45,408 nt of DNA from an uncultured Prevotellaceae bacterium (lineage in GTDB: Bacteria > Bacteroidota > Bacteroidia > Bacteroidales > Bacteroidaceae), in NCBI GenBank assembly GCA_900313705.1, contig OMSJ01000018.1, forward strand, positions 1 to 45,408, written 5' to 3'. A model generated the notes under the pieces. It was not told the DNA's origin and did no database searches. It was given only the letters and a program-made list of their open reading frames with translations. A program made the translations under genes and the position numbers. Below, in pieces: positions 7,567 through 16,510 of this stretch (its first letter is position 1; every line of letters begins with the position of its first letter).

Positions 7567-9653
7567 ATGCAAGCAAACAATAGAGATAAAGCTCCCAGAC
7601 GATACATCTTCATCTTCGTCCTGATGTGTCTGGCCGGATTGTATATCCTGGGCAAGGCTCTCTATACCATGCTCCCGCCAGAGAGTGACTACTGGAAGGC
7701 TGTGGGACTCAACAGCAAGACGGCCAAGATACCTGCCAACCGAGGCAACATCCTTTCTTGCGACCGTCAGGTGCTCTCAGGCACCGTGCCCAAGTATGCC
7801 CTCTATATGGACTTTGCCGTGCACGACCCTGACTCTGCCATCGAAGCCAAGACGCGCGCTTTCCGCGATTCTGCCTTCCGCGTTGACTTGGACAGCATAT
7901 CCCAGGGCCTGGCTCGTATCTTCCCTGACCGCGATGCCAAGTGGTTCCGTGAGCGCCTGCTCAAAGGCAAGGCCCGTGGCAAGTACTCGTGGCGTATCTA
8001 TCCTAAGCTGGCCAGCTATGTCCAGTATCGGGCCTGCAAGGAACTGCCTCTCCTGCGTGAGAGCATGTATCGAAGCGGATTCCATGCCGACGAGATGCTG
8101 CTTCGGCTCAAACCTTACGGCGGACTTGCCAGCCGTACCATCGGCGAGCTCTTCAACGATTCCAGCAGTTTGCCTAAATGCGGACTGGAGTTGAGCTTCG
8201 ACAGCATCCTGCGCGGTAAGCCTGGCTCGAAGCACTTCATCGTCGTGCGCAATCGCAAAGTGCCCATCGTCGATACGCCTGCCGAGAACGGCCACGACCT
8301 GCTCACCACCATTGACATCAACATTCAGGACTTTGCCGACCGCACTCTGCGCAGCAAGCTGAAGGAAGAGCTGGTCAACGGAGAGATTGGCGTTGCCGTG
8401 GTGATGGAGGTGAAGACAGGTGACGTCAAGGCCATCGTGAACCTTACGCGCGGTGCTGATGGCGAATACTACGAGATGAAGAACAATGCCGTGAGTGACC
8501 TGTGGGAACCCGGCTCCACCTTCAAGACGGCCAGCATCATGGTGGCGCTGGAGGATGGTAAGATAGACCTGAACAAGACGGTGAACTGTGCTCCTGGCAT
8601 CGTCAATATGCACGGACGCAACATGAAGGACCATAACTGGAACAGAGGCGGCTATGGTGTGCTCAAGGTGGAGGACATCCTCGGGCAGAGCAGCAATATC
8701 GGTGTAAGTTCCATCATCGATGAGGCTTACGGCAGCAATCCGGCTGCTTTCGTCGATGGCTTGCATCGCGAGGGCGTCGGCATTCCCCTCAACCTGCCCT
8801 TTGTGGGCAAGGGTGAGCCTCGCGTGCCGCATCCGCTCGACAAGGGCCGTTACTGGAGCAAGCCCGACCTGCCGTGGATGAGCCCATCAGCACCCTCACC
8901 TTCTACAATGCCATTGCCAATGGCGGCAAGATGGTGAAGCCACGCTTCGTGAAGGCAGAGCTCAAGGACGGAATGGTGCTGCGCGAGTTCCCGACGGAGG
9001 TCATCAAGGAGCGCATCTGCAAACCCTCCACACTGCGCGACATACAATACTGTCTGGAGCACGTCGTCAGCGGAGGTCTCGGCAGGAAGGCCGGCAATGG
9101 TGGCAAACTCTTCAAGGTGAGCGGCAAGACCGGTACGGCGCAGTTCAGCGAGAACGGTTCCTACGCAAGCCGCAAGTATATGGTCAGCTTCTGCGGCTAC
9201 TTCCCCAGCGACGACCCCAAGTACAGTTGCATCGTCTGCATCAAGAAGCAGGGATTGCCTGCATCGGGTGGCGGTCAGTGCGGACCGGTCTTCAGCGAAA
9301 TATCGCAGTATATCATGTCGCGCGACTCGATGCGCAGCGCTATAGCGGCAGCCGACACGAACTCAGTCTTTGTTCCCGAAGTGACGAAGGGCAGCAAGCA
9401 TCAGGCCGAAGCCATCATGGAGGGGATGGGCCTCTCGAAGCCTCAGCTCAACCTGGTCGAAGCCGATACCGTTCCTCTCAATCAGGTGCCCGATGTGTCG
9501 GGTATGGGCGTGAAGGATGCGGTCTTTGCCTTGCAGAAGCGTGGCCTTCGCGTCCGCATCAATGGCTGTGGGCAGATTGTCAAGCAGGACATCGCCCCTG
9601 GCTCTGTTGCCGTAAAGGGGAAACAAATCACGCTAACTGCCTCACCTAAATAA
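7567..9653 (+). pseudogene. ftsI: Penicillin-binding protein FtsI (transpeptidase with one PASTA domain), frameshifted
   Basis: One class B PBP split into two frames. 7567-8937 holds the N-terminal membrane segment (about 13-33), the dimerisation domain and the catalytic motifs STFK (Ser317) and SSN (375-377). The frame then shifts near 8878-8890, and the rest is read in another frame up to 9653: PISTLTFYNAIANGG, KTGT at 9126, and a C-terminal PASTA domain. The conserved segment usually found between WMS and PIxTLxFYNAIAN (an xGYxxQxxP stretch) is absent, so this looks like a deletion of 3n+1 bases, perhaps about 22, and not a single-base slip. No slippery sequence is visible. FtsI makes septal peptidoglycan cross-links and should be essential. 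A sequence or assembly error, or a subpopulation variant, is therefore as likely as a true pseudogene. Confidence 0.88.
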
Positions 9654-9662
9654 ACCTGATAG

Positions 9663-9716
9663 TTCTGAACACTCTGAAAATTCTGAATACTCTGAAAACT
9701 CTGAATACTCCGATAA
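9663..9716 (+). repeat. 9-bp tandem repeat between ftsI and murE
   Basis: Six 9-bp units (TTCTGAACA, CTCTGAAAA, TTCTGAATA and similar) fill the gap between the ftsI stop and the murE ATG at 9719. The sequence is unrelated to the CCCATAAGC family but has the same unit length. Confidence 0.92.
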
Positions 9717-9718
9717 CA

Positions 9719-11179
9719 ATGAAACTGAGACAACTCATACAGGACTGCAAGCCACAGCAGGTGGTGGGCAGCATCGACAGGGAAGTGACGGGCATCGAGA
9801 TAGACAGCCGCCGCATTTGCGAAGGTGCAGCTTTCGTGGCCATGCGTGGCACTCAGGTGGACGGCCATACCTTCATCGGCAAGGCCATTGAACTGGGTGC
9901 AACGGTCGTGGTGTGCGAGAAGTTGCCCGAAGAGATAGCGGAAGACGTCACTTACCTCGTCTATCCCGACACAGAAGACGTGGTTGGCCCATTGGCGACG
10001 CACTTCTTCGGCGACCCGACCCGACGTATGCACCTCATCGGCGTGACCGGCACCAATGGCAAGACGACTATTGCCACCGTACTCTATAACATCTTCCGCC
10101 AGCTCGGCTACAAGTGTGGCCTGTGCAGCACCGTGTGCAACTATATCGACGGTGAGCCTGTGCCCACTGAGGTGACGACGCCCGACCCCATCACTCTGAA
10201 CCGTTTGCTTGGGCGGATGGCAGACGAGGGCTGTGCCTATGCCTTCATGGAGGTAAGCAGCCATAGCGTCAGCCAGAAGCGCATCGGAGGTCTGGTCTTC
10301 AGCGGCGGCATCTTCACCAACCTGACGCGCGACCACTTAGACTATCACGGCACGTTCGAGAACTACCGCGATGCGAAGAAGGGGTTCTTCGATGGTCTGC
10401 CTGCCGATGCCTTTGCCATCATCAATGCCGACGACCGCAACGGCATGGTCATGGTGCAGAACAGCAAGGCGAAGGTAAAGACCTATTCGCTGCATTCAGC
10501 AGCCGACTTCAAGGCCCGCATCATGGAGGAGAGCTTCGAGGGCATGGACTTGGAGATAGACGGCAGAGAGGTCAGCGTACAGTTCGTAGGTCGTTTCAAC
10601 GTCAGCAACCTGCTGGCAGTCTATGGGGCGACGGTCATGCTGGGTGTCGAACCGCAGCAGGCCCTCGTGCTGCTCAGTGCACAGAAGCCCGTCAACGGTC
10701 GCTTCGAGGCCATCCGCTCGCGCGAAGGCGTGACGGCCATCGTCGATTACGCCCACACGCCTGATGCCCTGGTCAATGTCCTCACTACCATTAACGAGGT
10801 ATTGCAGGGTCGCGGCAAGTGCTGGACAGTTTGCGGCGCAGGCGGCAACCGCGACAAAGGGAAGCGTCCACTCATGGCTCAGGAGGCCGTCAAGCACAGC
10901 GACCGCGTCATTATCACGAGCGACAATCCGCGCAACGAAGACCCGCAGGAAATCATCAACGACATGCTGGCAGGCCTCGACGCAGGGCAGCGCCACGGAG
11001 TCCTCAGCATCGTGGACCGCAGGGAAGCCATCCGTACAGCCTGCACTCTGGCACAGCCGGGCGACGTCATCCTCGTAGCGGGCAAAGGACATGAGGATTA
11101 TCAGATCATCAAAGGGGTGAAGCACCACTTCGACGACCACGAAGTCATTCGCGAAGCCTTCGGGATACAAACCCCCTGA
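9719..11179 (+). CDS. murE: UDP-N-acetylmuramoyl-L-alanyl-D-glutamate--2,6-diaminopimelate ligase MurE
   Basis: 486 residues, family length. The substrate-binding N-domain is followed by the ATP loop GTNGKTT (about 113-119), the central motif EVSSHS near 179 with the downstream [11 protein letters not shown], and the C-terminal DNPRNEDP at 402-409. DNPR is the signature of enzymes that add meso-diaminopimelate, so the peptidoglycan should be of the mDAP type. It is a cytoplasmic ATP-dependent ligase forming the tripeptide precursor. The stop codon lies inside a GC hairpin that begins the 22-bp array element. Confidence 0.98.
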   Translation: MKLRQLIQDCKPQQVVGSIDREVTGIEIDSRRICEGAAFVAMRGTQVDGHTFIGKAIELGATVVVCEKLPEEIAEDVTYLVYPDTEDVVGPLATHFFGDPTRRMHLIGVTGTNGKTTIATVLYNIFRQLGYKCGLCSTVCNYIDGEPVPTEVTTPDPITLNRLLGRMADEGCAYAFMEVSSHSVSQKRIGGLVFSGGIFTNLTRDHLDYHGTFENYRDAKKGFFDGLPADAFAIINADDRNGMVMVQNSKAKVKTYSLHSAADFKARIMEESFEGMDLEIDGREVSVQFVGRFNVSNLLAVYGATVMLGVEPQQALVLLSAQKPVNGRFEAIRSREGVTAIVDYAHTPDALVNVLTTINEVLQGRGKCWTVCGAGGNRDKGKRPLMAQEAVKHSDRVIITSDNPRNEDPQEIINDMLAGLDAGQRHGVLSIVDRREAIRTACTLAQPGDVILVAGKGHEDYQIIKGVKHHFDDHEVIREAFGIQTP

Positions 11180-11278
11180 AACAGAGGGGCGGAAAAAACT
11201 ACGTGGACTTACGGCCATAAGTACACGTACTTATCGTCATAACTACACGTACTTATCGCCATAACTACACGTACTTAT
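11172..11278 (+). repeat. GC hairpin plus four-unit 22-bp palindromic array, copy 2 (murE-mraY gap)
   Basis: CCCCT (11173-11177) and AGGGG (11185-11189) form a hairpin. Then units start at 11197, 11219, 11241 and 11263, exactly 22 bp apart, ending at 11278. The first unit is the most divergent (GGACTT in place of GTACTT). It sits between co-directional essential genes, so it cannot be a strong terminator unless mraY has its own promoter. None of the TAnnTTTG type was seen in 11280-11331. Confidence 0.95.
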
Positions 11279-11331
11279 TTTCGAAGCGGCAAACGACATA
11301 ACAAAACACGACAAATAGACATCAACGAGAT

Positions 11332-12597
11332 ATGCTATACTACTTGTTCAGATACTTAGGCGAATTCGGGGTTTCGGGTGCCAACCTGTGGCACTACATC
11401 TCCTTCCGTGCCGTACTCACGTTGGTGCTGAGCCTGCTCATCTCCATGTGGTTCGGCCAGTACTTCATCAAGTGGATGAAGCGGCATAACGTCAGCGAGG
11501 AGCAAAGGGACGCCAGCATCGACCCCTACGGCGTGGAGAAGAAGGGAGTGCCCACGATGGGCGGCATCATCATCATTGTGGCCACCCTCATCCCCTGCCT
11601 GCTGCTGGGGCGCTTGCGCAACATCTATATGCTCCTCATGCTCTTCACCACAGTATGGCTCGGCGCTTTAGGTTTTGCCGACGACTATATCAAGATGAAG
11701 GTCACGAAGGACGGCCTTCGCCCCATCTACAAGCTCATCGGACAGGCTGTGCTCGGTCTCGTCATCGGACTGACGCTCTGGCTGAGTCCCGATGCCGTGA
11801 TATGCGAGAACATCGAAGGTGAGCGGCAGGGCACAGAGCAAGTGGTGAAGCATCGTAGCGAAATGGTCAAGAGCACTATCACGACCATTCCCTTCGTCAA
11901 GAACAACAACCTGAACTATGCCAACATCTTCCGCTTCCTGGGCAAGCACCGTACGGCAGCAGGATGGATATTCTTCGTCTTCGTCACCACCTTCATCGTG
12001 ATGGCAGTCAGCAACGGTTCGAACCTCAACGATGGCATGGACGGTATGTGTGCCGGCAATGCTGCCATCATGTGCATTGCCCTGGGCATACTGGCCTACG
12101 TCAGCAGCCACATACACATGGCAGCCTACCTTAATATAATGTATATCCCAGGGTCGGAGGAACTCGTCATCTTCATCTGTGCCTTCGTGGGCGCACTCAT
12201 TGGCTTCCTCTGGTACAATGCCTATCCCGCACAGATCTTCATGGGCGACACAGGCAGCCTTGCCATCGGCGGCATCATTGGCGTGACGGCCATCATCATC
12301 CACAAGGAACTGCTGCTGCCACTGCTTTGCTTCGTCTTCCTCATGGAGAGCCTGAGCGTCCTCCTGCAGACCAACTATGCCAAGCGCGGCAACCGTCGCG
12401 GAGAGAAATGGCGCGTCATCAAGCGTGCCCCGCTCCACGACACCTTCCGCGTCGCACCAGGCCAGTTGCCCTCCAACTTCAAGGTGCTCATCAACTGGCC
12501 AAGGGGATGCTGGCTGGAGTCGAAGATAACCGTCCGCTTCTGGATAGTGACCATCATCATGGCGGCACTCGCCATCGTCACGTTGAAGATAAGATAA
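11332..12597 (+). CDS. mraY: Phospho-N-acetylmuramoyl-pentapeptide-transferase MraY
   Basis: 421 residues with about ten membrane helices. MraY motifs: the Mg-binding GALGFADDYIK near 116-126 (Asp-Asp), NGSNLNDGMDGM near 227-238, and the loop AQIFMGDTGSLAIGG near 302-316. It transfers phospho-MurNAc-pentapeptide to undecaprenyl phosphate to form lipid I at the inner membrane. The protein is longer than the E. coli one because of an inserted loop around 165-200 (ICENIEGERQGTEQVVKHRS), normal for Bacteroidetes. The gene precedes murD with a repeat-filled gap. Confidence 0.98.
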   Translation: MLYYLFRYLGEFGVSGANLWHYISFRAVLTLVLSLLISMWFGQYFIKWMKRHNVSEEQRDASIDPYGVEKKGVPTMGGIIIIVATLIPCLLLGRLRNIYMLLMLFTTVWLGALGFADDYIKMKVTKDGLRPIYKLIGQAVLGLVIGLTLWLSPDAVICENIEGERQGTEQVVKHRSEMVKSTITTIPFVKNNNLNYANIFRFLGKHRTAAGWIFFVFVTTFIVMAVSNGSNLNDGMDGMCAGNAAIMCIALGILAYVSSHIHMAAYLNIMYIPGSEELVIFICAFVGALIGFLWYNAYPAQIFMGDTGSLAIGGIIGVTAIIIHKELLLPLLCFVFLMESLSVLLQTNYAKRGNRRGEKWRVIKRAPLHDTFRVAPGQLPSNFKVLINWPRGCWLESKITVRFWIVTIIMAALAIVTLKIR

Positions 12598-12602
12598 GGA
12601 GA

Positions 12603-12662
12603 CCCCCTAACCCCCTTTAGGGGGAACAAATGGTAAATGGTAAATGGTTAAATGGTAAATGA
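12603..12662 (+). repeat. GC hairpin and 7-bp tandem repeat between mraY and murD
   Basis: CCCCCT-TT-AGGGGG at 12611-12624 is a near-perfect inverted repeat, preceded by a direct copy of CCCCCT. It is followed by four copies of ATGGTAA (from 12630, one with an extra A). The repeat creates an ATG at 12652 in frame with murD. Confidence 0.88.
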
Positions 12663-12666
12663 AGAG

Positions 12667-14001
12667 ATGAATAGAATAGTAGTACTTGGAGCCGCCGAGA
12701 GCGGCGTTGGAGCAGCAGCGCTGGCAAAAGTGAAAGGCTTTGATGTCTTCGTCAGCGACATGGGCAAGATAAAGGAGAACTACAAGGAAGTGCTCCGCCA
12801 GTATGACGTGCCCTGGGAAGAAGGAAAGCATACGGAGGAACTCATCCTCAATGCCAACGAGGTGGTGAAGAGCCCCGGCATTCCCGAGGATGCACCCATG
12901 GTGCAGAAAGTCAGGGCAGCAGGCATACCCGTCATCAGCGAGATAGAGTTTGCCGGACGCTACACCGATGCCAAGATGATATGCATCACCGGTTCCAACG
13001 GAAAGACCACCACCACCAGCCTCATTTACCACATCTTCTGCAAGGCAGGCTACAACGTCGGACTGGCCGGCAACATCGGTCGCAGTCTCGCACTGCAGAT
13101 AGCCGAAGGCAAGACCTACGAGTACTACATCATCGAGCTCAGCAGCTTCCAGCTCGACAATATGTACGACTTCCGTGCCAACATTGCCATCCTGCTCAAC
13201 ATCACACCCGACCACCTGGACCGCTACGAAGGCTCCATGCAGAAATATACCGATGCCAAGATGCGTATCGTGCAGAACCAGACGGAGGAAGACGCGTTCA
13301 TCTATTGGAACGAAGACCCCATCATTGCCGCCGAACTAAAGAAGTACGGCATCAAGGCAAAGATGTGTCCCTTCAGCATCATCAAGAAAGAGGGCATGAT
13401 AGGCTACATCGCCGACGGACAGTACGTCATCGAGTACCCTACGCCCTTCAACATGGAACAGGAGAGCCTGAGCCTGCATGGCAAGCACAACATGTACAAC
13501 AGTCTGGCAGCAGGTATAGCGGCCCGCATCAGCGGCATAGGCGATGCATCGCTTCGCCAGAGCCTGAGTGACTTCGAGGGCGTGGAGCATCGCTTGCAGA
13601 AAGTGGCTCGCGTGGGAGGCGTGCAGTACATCAACGACTCCAAAGCCACTAACGTCGATGCCTGCTGGTATGCCCTCGAGAGCATGACCACCCCCACCAT
13701 CCTCATCATCGGAGGCAAGGACAAGGGTAACGACTACAACGCTATCAAGGAACTGGTGCAGAAGAAGTGTGCTGGCCTCGTCTATCTCGGAGCCGACAAC
13801 ACGAAGTTGCACGACTTCTTCGATGGAATGGGCATTCCTGTGGCCGACACTCACAACATGAAGGACTGTGTGGCAGCCTGCAACCGCATGGCAAAACCCG
13901 GCTATACCGTCCTGCTCAGCCCCTGCTGCGCCAGCTTCGACCTCTTCAAGAACATGGAAGACCGAGGCGAGCAATTCTGCGAACAAGTAAGAAACCTATA
14001 A
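12667..14001 (+). CDS. murD: UDP-N-acetylmuramoylalanine--D-glutamate ligase MurD
   Basis: 444 residues from ATG 12667 (MNRIVVLGAAESG), which matches the family start. The repeat-derived ATG at 12652 (MVNEEMNR) would add five residues and is the alternative. The ATP loop GSNGKTTTTS is near 108-117, ELSSFQLDN near 156-164, NITPDHLDRY near 178-187, and NDSKATNVDA near 321-330. The enzyme adds D-glutamate to UDP-MurNAc-L-Ala in the cytoplasm. The stop codon TAA is part of the first unit of the following 9-bp repeat. Confidence 0.97.
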   Translation: MNRIVVLGAAESGVGAAALAKVKGFDVFVSDMGKIKENYKEVLRQYDVPWEEGKHTEELILNANEVVKSPGIPEDAPMVQKVRAAGIPVISEIEFAGRYTDAKMICITGSNGKTTTTSLIYHIFCKAGYNVGLAGNIGRSLALQIAEGKTYEYYIIELSSFQLDNMYDFRANIAILLNITPDHLDRYEGSMQKYTDAKMRIVQNQTEEDAFIYWNEDPIIAAELKKYGIKAKMCPFSIIKKEGMIGYIADGQYVIEYPTPFNMEQESLSLHGKHNMYNSLAAGIAARISGIGDASLRQSLSDFEGVEHRLQKVARVGGVQYINDSKATNVDACWYALESMTTPTILIIGGKDKGNDYNAIKELVQKKCAGLVYLGADNTKLHDFFDGMGIPVADTHNMKDCVAACNRMAKPGYTVLLSPCCASFDLFKNMEDRGEQFCEQVRNL

Positions 14002-14063
14002 GCCCCATAAGCCCCATTAGCCCTATAAGTCCCATTAGCCCCATTAGCCCCATTAGCCCTATG
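13997..14063 (+). repeat. 9-bp tandem repeat spanning exactly the murD-ftsW junction
   Basis: Seven units of AGCCCCATT / AGCCCTATA. The murD stop (13999-14001) and the first possible ftsW ATG (14061) both belong to the repeat. Read through in frame it would encode Ser-Pro-Ile triplets. Confidence 0.95.
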
Positions 14064-15266
14064 ACTATGAAATTAGATAATCTAAAGAACAAGACCCTGA
14101 TCCATGGCGACCTGGGCATCTGGGCTGTGTTCATACTCCTGTGTGCCATCTCGCTGATTGAGGTATATAGTGCCAGTTCGCGCATGACCTTTGCGACCGG
14201 CGCATACTGGGACCCCATCATGCAGCATGGCTCCTTCATGCTGATGGGCATCTTCATCGCTTGGCTGGTGCATTTCATCCCTTGCAACTACTTCAAGCTG
14301 TTCTGCACCATAGGCATGTTCTTCTCCATTTTCCTGCTGATTGCCGTACTCGTCATCGGTCAGAAGACGAACGATGCAGGGCGTTGGATATCGATAGGCT
14401 TCATCCGTTTCCAACCCAGTGAGATAGCCAAGCTGAGTCTGGTGGGCTTCAGTTGCTTCATCCTGTCCTCTCTTCGCGACGAGAAAGGAGCAAGCATGAC
14501 TGGATTCAAGATAGTGGCACTTGCGGCATTCATCACCTTGGTGCTTATCATGACAGAGAATGCCTCCACCGCCTTCATCATTGCCATCGTCATGTTCGGC
14601 ATCTGCTTCTATGCACAGATACGCAAGCAGATACTCATAGGTGCACTCTGTCTGGGTGCGCTCGGCATAGGCAGCGTCTTTGCCGTGGCCTATTCCATAC
14701 CAGAGCAGACACTCAACGAATGGCAGATGTCCAAAGGCCCGTTGCACCGTGTGCCTACATGGGTGCACCGCATCACCGACAAGCAGGAACGTCCCGACAA
14801 CCCTCGCGACTTCAAGCCGCAGGAGAACCCGCAAAAGGCTTACGCCAAGGTGGCAATAGCCTCGAGCAACGTCATCGGACGCGGGCCGGGCAACAGTCGC
14901 CAGCGAGACTTCATTCCGCAGGCATTCTCTGACTTCATCTACGCCATCGTCATCGAGGAGCTTGGCTTCCCTGGTGCTTTACTCGTCATGGGCTTGTACC
15001 TGACACTCATGTACCGCTCTATGCGTATTGCTCGCAAGTGCAAAGCACTCTTCCCCTCCTATCTTGTCATGGGACTGGCCCTGATGATAGTGGTGCAGGC
15101 CATGATGAACATGGCAGTGGCTGTGGGAGCCTTCCCCGTCACGGGACAACCATTGCCACTCGTCAGCCGAGGCGGCACAAGCCTCTTCATCACCTGTACC
15201 TACATAGGCATGATACTGAGCGTAAGCCATACGGCAAAGCGCAAACCAGAATACAACAACCCATAG
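14061..15266 (+). CDS. ftsW: Septal peptidoglycan glycosyltransferase FtsW (SEDS family)
   Basis: 401 residues from ATG 14061; ATG 14067 (MKLDNLKN) is an equally good start, and the longer open frame upstream only translates the repeat and part of murD. It has about ten membrane helices. SEDS signatures: FIRFQPSEIAKL near 115-126 and GQPLPLVSRGGTSL near 360-373, with the long loop between helices 7 and 8. It polymerises lipid II at the septum with its PBP partner FtsI, encoded three genes upstream. The stop TAG (15264-15266) is contained in the next repeat. Confidence 0.97.
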   Translation: MTMKLDNLKNKTLIHGDLGIWAVFILLCAISLIEVYSASSRMTFATGAYWDPIMQHGSFMLMGIFIAWLVHFIPCNYFKLFCTIGMFFSIFLLIAVLVIGQKTNDAGRWISIGFIRFQPSEIAKLSLVGFSCFILSSLRDEKGASMTGFKIVALAAFITLVLIMTENASTAFIIAIVMFGICFYAQIRKQILIGALCLGALGIGSVFAVAYSIPEQTLNEWQMSKGPLHRVPTWVHRITDKQERPDNPRDFKPQENPQKAYAKVAIASSNVIGRGPGNSRQRDFIPQAFSDFIYAIVIEELGFPGALLVMGLYLTLMYRSMRIARKCKALFPSYLVMGLALMIVVQAMMNMAVAVGAFPVTGQPLPLVSRGGTSLFITCTYIGMILSVSHTAKRKPEYNNP

Positions 15267-15311
15267 GCCCTATAAGTCCCATAGGACTCATAAGCCCCAT
15301 AAGGCCTAATA
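15260..15311 (+). repeat. 9-bp tandem repeat between ftsW and murG
   Basis: Five to six units of CCCATAGGC / CCTATAAGT type, beginning just before and containing the ftsW stop codon. A short AT-rich stretch separates it from the murG ATG at 15328. Confidence 0.92.
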
Positions 15312-15327
15312 TAATTAAATAAAGAAA

Positions 15328-16446
15328 ATGAACGAACTAAGAGTCATAATAAGCGGTGGCGGTACGGGAGGTCACATCTTCCCTGCTGTGAGTATTGCCA
15401 ATGCCTTGCGCGAGATAAACCCCGACGTGAAGATTCTCTTCGTGGGTGCTAATGGCAGGATGGAGATGCAGCGAGTACCGGCTGCCGGCTACGAAATCAT
15501 CGGTCTCCCTGTACGCGGTTTGCTCCGTCCCTTGTGGAAGCCTGGCAACATCAGCATCCTGATGGACTTCTTGCGCAGCAAGCGTATGGTTAAGCAGACG
15601 TTGCTCGACTTCCAGCCCCATGTGGCAGTGGGTGTGGGTGGCTATGCCAGTTCCGCGACGCTCAATGCAGCCTACGAGCTGGGCATTCCCTGTCTCATAC
15701 AAGAGCAGAACAGCTATGCAGGCTTGACCAATAAGACGCTTGCCAAGAAAGCCAGTAAGATATGTGTGGCCTACGAGGGAATGGAGCGCTTCTTCCCCAA
15801 AGACCGCATACTGCTCACGGGTAACCCTGTACGTCAGAACTTATTCAACGACTCCCTGACGCGCGAGGAATGTGCTGCAGCATTCGGCCTTAATCCATCC
15901 AAGCCTACCATCCTGCTCGTCGGCGGCAGTCTGGGAGCGCGTACACTGAACGAGAGCGTCGTCAAGAATCTTTCGCGCATTGCTGCCTCGCCCGTGCAGT
16001 TCATCTGGCAGACAGGCAGCTATTACAAGAAGGAGATAGAGCAGACAATCGATGTGAAGGGAAAGCCCGGCAATATCGTAGTGACGGACTTCATCAGCCG
16101 CATGGACCAGGCTTACCATCTGGCAGACCTCGTCATAAGCCGTGCTGGTGCAGGCACTATCAGTGAACTTTGTCTGTTGGGCAAGCCAAGCATATTGGTC
16201 CCCAGTCCCAATGTGGCAGAAGACCATCAGACGCACAACGCGATGGCACTCGTGGGACGTCAGGCGGCATTGCTCGTGCGTGACGCTGTTGCTCGTGAGG
16301 AGCTCATCCCGCTTGCTCTGGAGACCGTTGTCGATGCTAATAAGCTCCAGCAGCTTGGAAAGAATGCAGCAGCCATGGCCCTCCGCGACTCTGCACGCAT
16401 CATAGCCGAGGAGGTCATCAAGCTGGCGCAAGGAGCTAAAGATTAA
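15328..16446 (+). CDS. murG: UDP-GlcNAc:lipid I N-acetylglucosaminyltransferase MurG
   Basis: 372 residues, GT28 family. Glycine-rich loop ISGGGTGGHIFPAVSIA at about 8-24, the second loop VGGYASSATLNA near 104-115, LLVGGSLGARTLNE near 194-207, and the UDP-GlcNAc site ISRAGAGTISEL near 269-280 followed by EDHQTHNA. It adds GlcNAc to lipid I to form lipid II on the cytoplasmic face of the membrane. Intact, with a clear ATG after an AT-rich spacer. Confidence 0.98.
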   Translation: MNELRVIISGGGTGGHIFPAVSIANALREINPDVKILFVGANGRMEMQRVPAAGYEIIGLPVRGLLRPLWKPGNISILMDFLRSKRMVKQTLLDFQPHVAVGVGGYASSATLNAAYELGIPCLIQEQNSYAGLTNKTLAKKASKICVAYEGMERFFPKDRILLTGNPVRQNLFNDSLTREECAAAFGLNPSKPTILLVGGSLGARTLNESVVKNLSRIAASPVQFIWQTGSYYKKEIEQTIDVKGKPGNIVVTDFISRMDQAYHLADLVISRAGAGTISELCLLGKPSILVPSPNVAEDHQTHNAMALVGRQAALLVRDAVAREELIPLALETVVDANKLQQLGKNAAAMALRDSARIIAEEVIKLAQGAKD

Positions 16447-16450
16447 TGCC

Positions 16451-16498
16451 GTAATAACGACAAGTCGTAATAACGATATAACGTAATAACGATATAAC
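16451..16498 (+). repeat. 16-bp tandem repeat between murG and murC
   Basis: Three 16-bp units starting at 16451, 16467 and 16483. The last two are identical (GTAATAACGATATAAC) and the first differs near its end. The similar motif CGTAATAACG also occurs in the rsmH-ftsL junction at 6999. Confidence 0.93.
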
Positions 16499-16510
16499 GA
16501 ACAAGATAAG

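Noticed and set aside
7777-8832. Open frame of 351 codons on the minus strand within ftsI
   Set aside because: Antisense shadow; His- and Leu-rich without motifs, while ftsI motifs are clear on the plus strand.
8870-8895. Programmed ribosomal frameshift in ftsI
   Set aside because: No slippery heptamer is visible, and conserved residues are missing, which a shift alone would not explain.
11197-11278. CRISPR array
   Set aside because: The 22-bp arrays have six-base spacers and only four units; no leader, no 25-40 bp spacers and no cas genes in the window.
13767-14060. N-terminal extension of FtsW across the 9-bp repeat (Ser-Pro-Ile triplets)
   Set aside because: It would overlap murD in another frame. 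The family start fits the ATGs at 14061/14067; the extension only reflects that the repeat has no stop in that frame.
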